64,000 nucleotides of DNA from Streptomyces sp. NRRL F-5727 (GTDB taxonomy: Bacteria; Actinomycetota; Actinomycetes; Streptomycetales; Streptomycetaceae), in contig NZ_JOGX01000019.1 in NCBI RefSeq assembly GCF_000719555.1, positions 62,001-126,000 of the forward strand. The letters run 5' to 3'. Positions within the stretch are counted from its first letter, which is position 1. Every line of letters begins with the position of its first letter. The notes under the pieces were generated by a model. It searched no databases, had not been told where the DNA came from, and saw only the letters and a program-made list of their open reading frames with translations. Position numbers and translations under genes: made by a program. This document shows positions 7,913 through 17,823 of the stretch, one piece after another.

Positions 7913-9805
7913 GTGCAACTCAAACTTCCACGGCGTCCCCGCTCACTCGCCGCCCTGCTCACCGGCGCCCTCGTGGCGACCGGTCTGGTCCTCACCGCGC
8001 CCGGGACCGCGCAGGCGGCCGGTGAGCGGGTGGACGTCTGGCTGACCACCACCTCCGACGCCGGAGGCCGTACCGTCACCCGGGGGCTCGCACCGCAGGC
8101 CCCGCTCGCCTTCGGACCGGCCGGCGGCGGCGCGAGCCACACCATCACCGTCGACGAGTCCACCACCTACCAGCAGTTCGAGGGCGGCGGCGCCTCGATC
8201 ACCGACACCACCGCGCACCTCCTGCGCGGCGGCGCGATCAGCGCCGCCACCCGCGACGAGGTGATGCGCAGGCTCTTCTCCCCCACCGACGGCATCGGGC
8301 TCTCCTTCGTCCGCAACCCCATCGGCGCCTCGGACCTCTCCCGCCCCGGCAACGTCTCGCTCGACGACACCTGCTGCGACCTGAGCGACTTCGGCGCCAA
8401 CGGCTACGACACCCCCGTGCGACTGCTCACCGCGCAGGCGAAGCAGCTCAACCCGGCGCTGCGGGTCAAGGGCGTGCCGTGGAGCGCACCCGGCTGGATG
8501 AAGGACAACGGCCGGATGGACCAGATGGGCTGGCTGAAGTGGGAGCACTACCCCACCTACGCCCAGTATCTGGTCAAGTACATCCAGAGCTACCAGGCGG
8601 CGGGGATCAAGGTCGACTACCTCTCGGTGCAGAACGAGCCGAACTGCTGCCAGGCCGGCAACCCCACGGCGATGAACTACCCGGGCATGAGCTGGAACCC
8701 GTCCGGCCTGGTCGAGTTCACCAAGAACCACGTCTACCCCGCCTTCCGGGCCGCCGGGATCACCACCAAGGTCCTGGTGCACGACTGGAACTACGGCGAC
8801 TACGCGAACTTCGGCGCCGCCGTCCTCGGTGACGCGGGGGTCAGGAACGACCCGCTGTTCGGCGGCATCGCCTGGCACGGCTACTTCGGCGACCCGGCCG
8901 TCGGCAGCCAGGTCCACGCCCAGTACCCGTCGGTGCGCCAGTTCTCCACCGAGCACTCCGGCGGCACCTGGATCGGGAACCAGCACGACGAGGACCTGAA
9001 GGACATCGTGTCCTACGCCCGCAACTGGAGCAGCAGCCTGGTGAAGTGGAGCCTGGCGCTCAACCAGGACATGGGGCCGCACAACGGCGGCTGCGGCACC
9101 TGCACCGGGCTGATCACCGTGCAGGAGGGCGGCCCCCGGGCCGGGCAGGTCGACTACACCATCGAGTACTACACGACCGGTCACCTCACCAAGTTCGTGA
9201 AGCCGGGCGCGTACCGGATCGCCTCGACCGACAACGCGACCGTGCAGAACGTGGCCTGGCGCAACCCCGACGGCTCCAAGGCGCTGATCGCGCACAACGG
9301 CGGCGGCTCCGCGCAGTCCGTCCGCGTCGACTGGGGCGGCCAGTCCTTCACGTACACCCTCCCGGCCCGCACCACCGCCACCTTCACCTGGTCCGGGACG
9401 CCGGGCGCCGGGGCGCCCACCGGGGCCCTGACCGGGCTCGCCGGCAAGTGCCTCGACGTGGCCGGCGCGTCGAGCGCCGACGGCACCGCCGTGCAGCTCT
9501 ACACCTGCAACGGCACCGCCGCCCAGCGGTGGACCCTCGCCGCCGACGGCAGCGTGCGGGCGCTCGGCAAGTGCCTCGACGTCACGGGCGGCGCGACCGC
9601 CGACGGGACCAGGGTGCAGCTCTACACCTGCAACGGCACCGGCGCCCAGCGGTGGACGTACGACCCCGTGACCCACGACGTGGTGAACACGGCCGCGGAC
9701 AAGTGCCTGGACGTCACCGGGAACTCCTCCGCCGACGGCACCCGGGCCCAGATCTGGACCTGCACCGGCGGCACCAACCAGAAGTGGACCCACCAGCCGT
9801 CCTGA
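7913..9805 (+). CDS. Secreted GH30 glycosidase with C-terminal ricin-type lectin domain
   Basis: 630 residues from a GTG at 7913. A Sec leader (SLAALLTGALVATGLVLTAP, cleavage near AQA-AG) is followed by a GH30 catalytic barrel starting at YQQFEGGGAS. The acid/base Glu is E242 in VQNEPN, and the nucleophile is probably E347 in STEHSGG. A beta-sandwich follows, then from about residue 505 a ricin-B trefoil with three KCLDV and QRW/QKW repeats that should bind sugar. Family members cleave beta-glucosyl, beta-xylosyl or beta-1,6-glucan bonds. It is 41 bp upstream of the GH3 gene and probably co-transcribed with it. Confidence 0.9.
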   Translation: MQLKLPRRPRSLAALLTGALVATGLVLTAPGTAQAAGERVDVWLTTTSDAGGRTVTRGLAPQAPLAFGPAGGGASHTITVDESTTYQQFEGGGASITDTTAHLLRGGAISAATRDEVMRRLFSPTDGIGLSFVRNPIGASDLSRPGNVSLDDTCCDLSDFGANGYDTPVRLLTAQAKQLNPALRVKGVPWSAPGWMKDNGRMDQMGWLKWEHYPTYAQYLVKYIQSYQAAGIKVDYLSVQNEPNCCQAGNPTAMNYPGMSWNPSGLVEFTKNHVYPAFRAAGITTKVLVHDWNYGDYANFGAAVLGDAGVRNDPLFGGIAWHGYFGDPAVGSQVHAQYPSVRQFSTEHSGGTWIGNQHDEDLKDIVSYARNWSSSLVKWSLALNQDMGPHNGGCGTCTGLITVQEGGPRAGQVDYTIEYYTTGHLTKFVKPGAYRIASTDNATVQNVAWRNPDGSKALIAHNGGGSAQSVRVDWGGQSFTYTLPARTTATFTWSGTPGAGAPTGALTGLAGKCLDVAGASSADGTAVQLYTCNGTAAQRWTLAADGSVRALGKCLDVTGGATADGTRVQLYTCNGTGAQRWTYDPVTHDVVNTAADKCLDVTGNSSADGTRAQIWTCTGGTNQKWTHQPS

Positions 9806-9846
9806 CCCCGCACCCCTTCCCCCCTCCCCCGTCTCCAGGAGACCGC

Positions 9847-12800
9847 ATGCCGCACCAGCACCACCGCAGGAGAGCGCGCGCCCGAGGGCTCGCCGCCACC
9901 GCCGTCACCGCCCTGATCGCGGGGCTCGTCGGCGCCGCCCCCAGCTCCGCCGCGCCGGGCGCCGACGACCCGGCGCCCCGGGCCGTCGACCGCTTCGAGG
10001 GCGAGGTGCCGTTCGCCAACCCGCCCGCCGAGGGGATCTTCACCTGGGGCAGCGACGCCGACGACCACCCGGCGCTGACGCTCGCCGAGCGGGCCGACGC
10101 CCCCGAGGGCGCCAAGGTCCTCGAAGGCCGCTACGACATCAGCGGCTGGGGCGGCTTCACCCACGACTTCGCCTTCGACCGGCCCGCCCAGGACTGGACC
10201 GCGCACGGCGGCATCCGGTTCTGGTGGTACGGCCAGAACACCGCGCCGCTGCCGCCCGGTTCGGGCAAGCGGATCCACTTCGAGCTCAAGGACGGCGGCG
10301 CGAACGGCGAGGCGTCCGAGCTGTGGACCACCTCCTTCACCGACGACTGGGAGGGCTGGCACCTGGTCGAGCTCCCCTTCTCCTCCTTCCAGTACCGCGC
10401 CGACTACCAGCCGGTCGGCGGCATCGACCACGTCCTCGGCCTGGACCGGATGTGGGGGTACGCGCTGACGCTGCCGACGGGCGCGCCGGGCTCCTTCGCC
10501 CTCGACGGGGTCGAGCTGTACGGCAGGGCCGACCCGGCACTGGCCACGCAGGTCGTCACGGGGGCCGCCGTGCACCCGGTGGCGGAGGGGACCGCCGCCC
10601 GGATCGACGTCACCGTGACCACCACGGGCGCGGTGCCGACCGACCAGCCCGTCACCGTCGCCTACACGACGGAGGACGACGGGCCGGCCGAGGCGGGCGA
10701 GGACTACCGGCCGGCCGCCGGCAGCCTCGTCTTCCCCGCCGGGACGCCCTCCGGCACGACCCGCTCGATCACCGTCGAGACGCTGCGCGACGGCGCGGGC
10801 GAGGCGGCCGAGACGATCCCGGTGGAGCTGACCGTCGAGGGCGCCAAGGCCCCCGCCGAGCACCCGGTCGTCGTGGTGAACGCGCACGGGCTGCCGTACC
10901 TCGACGCGCGGCTGCCGGTGCAGCGGCGGGTCGCCGACCTGCTGTCCCGGATGACCCTGGCCGAGAAGGCCGGGCAGATGACCCAGGCCGAGCGGAACGC
11001 GCTGCGGGCCCCCGGCGACATCGCCGGGTACGCGCTCGGTTCGCTGCTCTCGGGCGGCGGCTCGGTCCCCTCGCCCAACACGCCCGAGGCGTGGGCGCGG
11101 ATGATCGACGGCTACCAGCTGCGCACCCGGGCGACCCGGCTCCAGATCCCGCTGATCTACGGCGTGGACGCGGTGCACGGGCACAACAACGTGGCCGGGG
11201 CGACGGTCATGCCGCACAACATCGGCATCGGTGCCACCCGTGACCCGGCGCTCGCCGCCCGGACCGGCGCGGTGACGGCGAAGGAGGTGCGGGCGACCGG
11301 CGTGCCGTGGGACTTCGCGCCGTGCCTGTGCGTGACGCGGGACGAGCGCTGGGGCCGGTCGTACGAGGCGTTCGGTGAGGACCCGGCGCTCGTGACCGCG
11401 ATGGAGACGGTCATCGAGGGCATGCAGGGCGCGCGCAGCGGCAAGGACCTCGACCGCAACGACAAGGTCCTGACCAGCGCCAAGCACTTCGTCGGCGACG
11501 GCGGCACGGAGTTCGGCTCGTCGACGACCGGCTCGTACACGATCGACCAGGGCGTCACCCGGGTCACCCGTGAGGAGCTGGAGGCGGTCCACCTCGCGCC
11601 GTTCGCGGAGGCGGTGAAGCGCGGCGCGGGCACGGTCATGCCCTCGTACTCCTCGCTCGACGTCATCGGGGACGAGCACGGTCCGGTGAAGATGCACGCC
11701 AACGCCGAGATGATCAACGGGGTGCTGAAGGACCGGATGGGCTTCGAGGGCTTCGTCATCAGCGACTGGCAGGCCATCGACCAGATCCCCGGCGACTACC
11801 CGAGCGACGTGCGGACCTCGGTCAACGCGGGCCTGGACATGATCATGGTGCCGACGAACTACCAGGAGTTCACCCGGACCCTGGTGGCCGAGGTCGAGGC
11901 GGGCCGGATCCCGGTCTCCCGGATCGACGACGCCGTGGCCCGGATCCTCACCCAGAAGTTCCGCCTCGGGCTCTTCGAGAAGCCGTACGCGGACACCACC
12001 CACCTCGCCTCGGTCGGCTCGGACGCCCACCGGGCGGTGGCCCGCGAGGCCGCCGCCGCCTCGCAGGTGCTGCTGAAGAACGAGGGCGGGCTGCTGCCGC
12101 TGAAGCCCGCGCAGAAGGTGTACGTGGCCGGGTCCAACGCCGACGACCTGGGCAACCAGACCGGCGGCTGGACCATCAGCTGGCAGGGCTCCTCCGGGAA
12201 GCGGACCACCGGCACCACGATCCTGGAGGGGATGCGGAAGAACGCGCCCGGGCTGACCTGGTCCAAGGACGCGTCCGCGCCGGTCGAGGGGTACGACGCC
12301 GGCGTCGTGGTGGTCGGCGAGACGCCGTACGCGGAGGGCGTCGGGGACGTCGGCAACGGGCACGACCTGGAGCTGAGCGCCGCCGACAAGGCGGCCGTGG
12401 ACCGGGTCTGCGCGGCGATGCCGTGCGCGGTGCTCGTGGTCTCCGGCCGGCCCCAGCTGATCGGCGACCGGCTGCCGGGGATCGACGCCCTGGTGGCGTC
12501 CTGGCTGCCGGGCACCGAGGGCGACGGCGTCGCCGACGTGCTGTACGGGCGGGTGCCGTTCACCGGGCAGCTGCCGGTGACCTGGCCGAGGTCGGAGGCG
12601 CAGCTGCCGGTGAACGTCGGCGACTCCTCGTACGACCCGCAGTTCCCGTACGGCTGGGGGCTCACCACCCTGACGGCGGCGCCGAAGGGAGGGGAGACGA
12701 CGCTGAAGGCGCTCGGGCTCGCGGCCCGGGTGCTCCAGGCGGCCGGGCGGGGCGATTCACCCGAGGCGCGGCGTCTGGTGGCCCGGGCCCGGCTGCTGGT

Positions 12801-12933
12801 GCAGGATCGCATCGGGCAGCGGGTCACGGAGGCGGTGGCGAAGCCCTTCGCCGAGGCCGACCACCGGCTGCTCTCCGGTGATCCGGCGGGCGCGGTGGCG
12901 AGGCTGACCGCGGCCTACCGCGCGGCCGGCTGA
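9847..12933 (+). CDS. Secreted multidomain GH3 beta-glucosidase/exoglucanase
   Basis: 1028 residues from the ATG at 9847, which follows CAGGAGACCGC. The Sec leader ends near SSA-APG. Residues about 45-230 form a CIA30/carbohydrate-binding-like beta-sandwich (GWGGFTHDF, FALDGVELYG), about 235-345 a Calx-beta-like module (EAGEDYRPAAGSLVFPAG), then the two GH3 catalytic domains. The nucleophile is D640 in GFVISDW, and KH and GED motifs of the barrel are visible. The last 80 residues are Ala/Arg-rich and helical, resembling a FIVAR-like tail. With the GH30 enzyme it probably completes breakdown of a beta-glucan. Confidence 0.9.
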   Translation: MPHQHHRRRARARGLAATAVTALIAGLVGAAPSSAAPGADDPAPRAVDRFEGEVPFANPPAEGIFTWGSDADDHPALTLAERADAPEGAKVLEGRYDISGWGGFTHDFAFDRPAQDWTAHGGIRFWWYGQNTAPLPPGSGKRIHFELKDGGANGEASELWTTSFTDDWEGWHLVELPFSSFQYRADYQPVGGIDHVLGLDRMWGYALTLPTGAPGSFALDGVELYGRADPALATQVVTGAAVHPVAEGTAARIDVTVTTTGAVPTDQPVTVAYTTEDDGPAEAGEDYRPAAGSLVFPAGTPSGTTRSITVETLRDGAGEAAETIPVELTVEGAKAPAEHPVVVVNAHGLPYLDARLPVQRRVADLLSRMTLAEKAGQMTQAERNALRAPGDIAGYALGSLLSGGGSVPSPNTPEAWARMIDGYQLRTRATRLQIPLIYGVDAVHGHNNVAGATVMPHNIGIGATRDPALAARTGAVTAKEVRATGVPWDFAPCLCVTRDERWGRSYEAFGEDPALVTAMETVIEGMQGARSGKDLDRNDKVLTSAKHFVGDGGTEFGSSTTGSYTIDQGVTRVTREELEAVHLAPFAEAVKRGAGTVMPSYSSLDVIGDEHGPVKMHANAEMINGVLKDRMGFEGFVISDWQAIDQIPGDYPSDVRTSVNAGLDMIMVPTNYQEFTRTLVAEVEAGRIPVSRIDDAVARILTQKFRLGLFEKPYADTTHLASVGSDAHRAVAREAAAASQVLLKNEGGLLPLKPAQKVYVAGSNADDLGNQTGGWTISWQGSSGKRTTGTTILEGMRKNAPGLTWSKDASAPVEGYDAGVVVVGETPYAEGVGDVGNGHDLELSAADKAAVDRVCAAMPCAVLVVSGRPQLIGDRLPGIDALVASWLPGTEGDGVADVLYGRVPFTGQLPVTWPRSEAQLPVNVGDSSYDPQFPYGWGLTTLTAAPKGGETTLKALGLAARVLQAAGRGDSPEARRLVARARLLVQDRIGQRVTEAVAKPFAEADHRLLSGDPAGAVARLTAAYRAAG

Positions 12934-12938
12934 GAGCG

Positions 12939-12984
12939 GGGCCCGGTGGACCGGCGCCTCGCGGGAGGCCGGTCCACCGGGCCC
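12939..12984 (+). terminator. Long hairpin terminator after the GH3 gene
   Basis: A perfect 17-bp stem (GGGCCCGGTGGACCGGC pairing with its complement at 12968-12984) around a 12-base loop starts 5 bp after the GH3 stop. There is no clear U-tract, as is common for Streptomyces terminators. Confidence 0.75.
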
Positions 12985-13012
12985 GTCCGGTCGTCGCACC
13001 CCGGCCATGGCG

Positions 13013-14496
<1,484 letters not shown>

Positions 14497-14520
14497 TCCC
14501 CGGCACTCCGAGCGACACCC

Positions 14521-14550
14521 GAGGAGGGGCGGCCCAGGCCGCCCCTCCTT
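14521..14550. terminator. Bidirectional terminator between argG and the SDR gene
   Basis: A 13-bp perfect stem (AGGAGGGGCGGCC and its complement) with a 2-base loop, placed 24 bp after the argG stop and 24 bp after the convergent SDR stop, and followed by TTCG on the plus strand. Confidence 0.75.
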
Positions 14551-14573
14551 CGCGTGTGTGCGGGGCCTGCTCT

Positions 14574-15353
14574 TCAGGGGTGGGGGGCGGTGGCGGCGTC
14601 GAGGAACGCGGGTCGCTCCCCGCCGCCGTGGACGTGCAGCGCCGCGCCGCTGATGTACGCGGCGCGGTCGGAGGCGAGGAAGACGCAGGCGTCGCCGACG
14701 TCGGCGGGCGCGGCGAGCCGGCCGAGCGGCACGGTGTGGCCGACGGCGGCGATGCCGTCCTCGTCGCCGTAGTGCAGATGGGCGAGTTCGGTGCGGACCA
14801 TCCCGAGGACGAGGGTGTTGACCCGGACGAGCGGCGCCCATTCCACGGCCATCGACCGGGCGAGGTTCTCCAGGCCGGCCTTCGCGGCGCCGTACGCGGC
14901 GGAGCCCGGGGACGGGCGGGTGCCGCTGACGCTGCCGACCATGACGATCGACCCGCCGCCTGCCTGCCGGCTCATCACCCGGTGCGCGGCGAGCGACGCG
15001 GTCAGCGGGGCGACGAGGTTCAGTTCGAGGACCCGGGCGTGCTGGGCGGGGGCGCCGTCGGCGAGCGTCCGGTACGGGGTGCCCCCGGCGTTGTTGACCA
15101 GCGTGTCGAGGCGCCCGTACTCGTCCCGTACCCGGTCGAAGAACGCGGTCACGGCGTCGGGGTCGCGCAGGTCGACGGGGAGGAAGCGGGCGGCGCGGCC
15201 GGCCGCCGCGACGGGTTCGCCGGGGGCCCGCCGGGCACAGGTCACGACCTCCGCCCCGGCTTCGAGCAGCGCGCGGCTGATGCCGGCGCCGACGCCCCGG
15301 GTGCCGCCGGTGACGACGGCGACGGAGCCGGACAGGTCGAGGGTGACGGGCAA
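14574..15353 (-). CDS. Short-chain dehydrogenase, KstR2-regulon neighbour
   Basis: 259 residues from a TTG at 15353 with GGGAGG six bases upstream. Rossmann landmarks are TGGTRGVGAG (residues about 15-24), NNAGG and the catalytic YGAAK with an upstream Ser. It is divergent from echA20 across a KstR2-like operator, matching the gene order of the mycobacterial cluster, where SDR genes (Rv3548c/Rv3549c) flank echA20. A role in oxidising a hydroxyl on the steroid C/D-ring intermediate is therefore likely, but the exact substrate is not readable. Confidence 0.85.
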   Translation of the reverse strand: MPVTLDLSGSVAVVTGGTRGVGAGISRALLEAGAEVVTCARRAPGEPVAAAGRAARFLPVDLRDPDAVTAFFDRVRDEYGRLDTLVNNAGGTPYRTLADGAPAQHARVLELNLVAPLTASLAAHRVMSRQAGGGSIVMVGSVSGTRPSPGSAAYGAAKAGLENLARSMAVEWAPLVRVNTLVLGMVRTELAHLHYGDEDGIAAVGHTVPLGRLAAPADVGDACVFLASDRAAYISGAALHVHGGGERPAFLDAATAPHP

Positions 15354-15393
15354 GGGACACCTCCCGCAGCGGCCGTACCGCTGCTATCTTCCA

Positions 15394-15413
15394 CCTAACA
15401 AACGTTTGGTGGA
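15394..15413. promoter_or_regulatory. KstR2-like palindromic operator, site 1
   Basis: CCTAACAAAC-GTTTGGTGGA, with a perfect CAAACGTTTG core, lies between the divergent SDR and echA20 genes. The 14-mer at 15397-15410 matches 8 of the 10 fixed positions of the KstR2 motif known from mycobacteria (AnCAAGnnCTTGnT). Repression of both directions by the TetR protein encoded at 20125-20739 is inferred. Confidence 0.75.
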
Positions 15414-15431
15414 AAGGTAGCTGATCTGCTC

Positions 15432-16190
15432 ATGGGTGTCTCCACCTCCGTCCCGGACGAGGGCGTCGCCGTCGTCACCGTCGACTTCCCCCCGGTCAAC
15501 GCCCTCCCGGTGCAGGGCTGGTACGACCTGGCCGCCGCCGTCCGCGCCGCCGGCGCCGACCCGAAGGTGCGCTGCGTCGTCCTCACCGCCGAGGGCCGCG
15601 GCTTCAACGCCGGCGTCGACATCAAGGAGATCCAGCGCGCGACCGGCCCCGAGGCGATCCTCGGCGCCAACCACGGCTGCGCCGAAGCCTTCTCCGCCGT
15701 CTACGCGTGCGAGGTGCCGGTCGTCGCCGCCGTGCACGGCTTCTGCCTCGGCGGCGGTATCGGCCTCGTCGGCAACGCCGACGCGATCGTCGCCTCCGAC
15801 GACGCCACCTTCGGCCTGCCGGAGCTGGACCGGGGCGCGCTCGGCGCCGCCACCCACCTCGCCCGGCTGGTCCCCCAGCACCTGATGCGCGCCCTGTACT
15901 ACACCTCCCGCACGGTCACGGCGGACGAACTGCACCGGCACGGCTCGGTCTGGCGGGTCGTGCCGCGCGCCGGACTGCGCGAGGCGGCCCTCGGACTGGC
16001 CCGGGAGATCGCCGCGAAGGACGGACGGCTCCTCCGGCTCGCCAAGGCCGCGATCAACGGCATCGACCCGGTGGACGTCCGGCGCAGCTACCGCTTCGAG
16101 CAGGGCTTCACCTTCGAGGCCAACCTCAGCGGCGTCGCCGACCGCGTCCGCGACACCTTCGGCCACGAGAAGAGGGAGGAGCAGTCGTGA
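15432..16190 (+). CDS. echA20: EchA20-like crotonase (steroid D-ring hydrolase)
   Basis: 252 residues, crotonase fold, with oxyanion-hole segments FNAGVDIKEI and GFCLGGGIGLVG. It is followed by ipdA, ipdB and ipdC with 4-bp overlaps, exactly as in the HIP operon of mycobacteria and rhodococci. There EchA20 hydrolyses the five-membered D ring of the dione propanoyl-CoA intermediate to HIEC-CoA. The assignment rests mainly on this context plus the crotonase fold. It is the first gene after KstR2-like site 1. Confidence 0.85.
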   Translation: MGVSTSVPDEGVAVVTVDFPPVNALPVQGWYDLAAAVRAAGADPKVRCVVLTAEGRGFNAGVDIKEIQRATGPEAILGANHGCAEAFSAVYACEVPVVAAVHGFCLGGGIGLVGNADAIVASDDATFGLPELDRGALGAATHLARLVPQHLMRALYYTSRTVTADELHRHGSVWRVVPRAGLREAALGLAREIAAKDGRLLRLAKAAINGIDPVDVRRSYRFEQGFTFEANLSGVADRVRDTFGHEKREEQS

Positions 16191-17053
16191 GCAAGGACAA
16201 GACGATGACCGCCGAGGAGGTCGTCGGCCGGCTGCGCAGCGGGATGACGGTCGGCATCGGCGGCTGGGGCTCCCGGCGCAAGCCCATGGCGCTGGTCCGG
16301 GCGCTGCTGCGCTCGGACGTCACCGACCTGACGGTGGTCTCGTACGGCGGTCCCGACGTCGGCCTGCTCGCCGCCGCCGGGAGGATCCGGAAGCTGGTCG
16401 CCGCCTTCGCCACCCTCGACTCCGTCCCGCTGGAACCGCACTTCGGCGCGGCCCGGCAGCGCGGTGCGTTCGAACTGGTGGAGCTGGACGAGGCCATGAT
16501 GATGTGGGGGCTCACCGCCGCCGTGCACCGGCTGCCGTTCATGCCCATCCGGGCCGGGCTCGCCTCGGACGTCATGACCGTCAACCCCTCGCTGCGGACC
16601 GTCACCTCCCCGTACGGGGACCGCGAGGAGCTCGTCGCCGTCCCGGCGCTGCGCCTGGACGCCGCGCTGGTCCACCTCAACCGTGCCGACGCGTACGGCA
16701 ACGGCCAGTACCTGGGCCCGGACCCGTACTTCGACGACCTCTTCTGCGAGGCCGCCGACACGGCGTACGTCTCCTGCGAGCGGATCGTCGGGACCGCCGA
16801 GCTGCTGAAGGAGGCGGGGCCGCAGACGCTGCTGCTCAAGCGGGCGTTCGTCGACGGGGTCGTGGAGGCGCCGAACGGCGCGCACTTCACCTCGTGCGCC
16901 CCCGACTACGACCGGGACGAGGCGTTCCAGCGCCATTACGTCGACGCGGCCCGCGACCCGGAGGCGTGGCGCGGGTTCGCCGACCGGTTCCTCTCCGGCG
17001 ACGAGGACGCGTACCAGGCCGCGGTGGCGGCGTTCCACGGGGAGGAAGCATGA
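16187..17053 (+). CDS. ipdA: COCHEA-CoA hydrolase alpha subunit
   Basis: 288 residues from a GTG at 16187 that overlaps the echA20 stop (GTGA). It has a class I CoA-transferase fold: the N-terminal glycine motif is VGIGGWGSR, followed by VSYGGPDVGL. IpdAB of Mycobacterium and Rhodococcus opens steroid ring C by hydrolysis rather than transferring CoA. A Glu in ELDEAMM (E102) lies about where the essential Glu of IpdA is reported; I infer this equivalence without an alignment. It forms a heteromer with IpdB encoded next. Confidence 0.88.
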   Translation: MSKDKTMTAEEVVGRLRSGMTVGIGGWGSRRKPMALVRALLRSDVTDLTVVSYGGPDVGLLAAAGRIRKLVAAFATLDSVPLEPHFGAARQRGAFELVELDEAMMMWGLTAAVHRLPFMPIRAGLASDVMTVNPSLRTVTSPYGDREELVAVPALRLDAALVHLNRADAYGNGQYLGPDPYFDDLFCEAADTAYVSCERIVGTAELLKEAGPQTLLLKRAFVDGVVEAPNGAHFTSCAPDYDRDEAFQRHYVDAARDPEAWRGFADRFLSGDEDAYQAAVAAFHGEEA

Positions 17054-17823
17054 GCGGTACCGGCACGAGCACGACGGCCACCCGCGCCGAGTACTGCGTG
17101 GTGGCCTGCGCCGAGGCGTGGCGGGACGCGGGCGAGGTCCTGGCCAGCCCCATGGGTACGGTGCCGATGATCGGCGCCCGGCTCGCGAAGCGCACCTTCT
17201 CCCCCGACCTGCTGCTCACCGACGGCGAGGCGCTGCTCATCGGCGACGTGCCGGCCGTCGGCGCCGCGCCCGGGGTGGTGGAGGGGTGGCTGCCGTACCG
17301 GCAGCACCTGGCCCTGGTCGCCACCGGGCGGCGGCACGTCATGATGGGCGCCAGCCAGCTCGACCGCCACGGCAACCAGAACATCAGCTGCGTCGGCGAC
17401 TGGGAGCGGCCCCGGCGCCAGCTCCTCGGCGTCCGCGGCGCGCCCGTCAACACGCTGAACAACCCGACGAGTTACTGGGTCCCCCGGCACTCGCCCCGGG
17501 TCTTCGTCGAGCGCGTCGACATGGTCTGCGGCGTCGGCTACGACCGGGCCGCGGCGGCCGGCCCGTCCGCCACCCGCTACCACCGGATCCCGGACGTCAT
17601 CACCGACCTGGGCGTCTTCGACTTCGAGAACCCGGAGCGCACCCTGCGGCTCCGCTCGCTCCATCCGGGCGTCACCGTCGAGGAGGTGCGGGAGGCGACC
17701 GGCTTCCCGCTCGACGTGCCCGGGGAGGTGCCGTACACCCGGGACCCCACGGCGGAGGAACTGCGGCTGATCCGCGAGGAGATCGACCCCCGGGGGCTGC
17801 GGGACCGCGAGGTCCGCGCATGA
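17050..17823 (+). CDS. ipdB: COCHEA-CoA hydrolase beta subunit
   Basis: 257 residues. The start ATG overlaps the ipdA stop by four bases. It has a CoA-transferase beta-type fold with a conserved GRRHVMMGASQLDRHGNQN stretch and a GVGYDR segment. The catalytic SENG motif of true class I CoA-transferases is not seen; the corresponding region appears to read LLTDGEA. This fits the hydrolase IpdAB and argues against an acetoacetate-type CoA-transferase. Confidence 0.87.
   Translation: MSGTGTSTTATRAEYCVVACAEAWRDAGEVLASPMGTVPMIGARLAKRTFSPDLLLTDGEALLIGDVPAVGAAPGVVEGWLPYRQHLALVATGRRHVMMGASQLDRHGNQNISCVGDWERPRRQLLGVRGAPVNTLNNPTSYWVPRHSPRVFVERVDMVCGVGYDRAAAAGPSATRYHRIPDVITDLGVFDFENPERTLRLRSLHPGVTVEEVREATGFPLDVPGEVPYTRDPTAEELRLIREEIDPRGLRDREVRA

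Noticed and set aside
9046..9846. Upstream extension of the GH3 frame inside the GH30 gene
   Set aside because: It is Arg/Pro-rich shadow sequence. The ATG at 9847 with a Sec leader is the credible start.
16187..17823. Acetoacetate or succinyl CoA-transferase subunits
   Set aside because: The operon context with echA20 and ipdC and the missing SENG motif favour IpdAB hydrolase.
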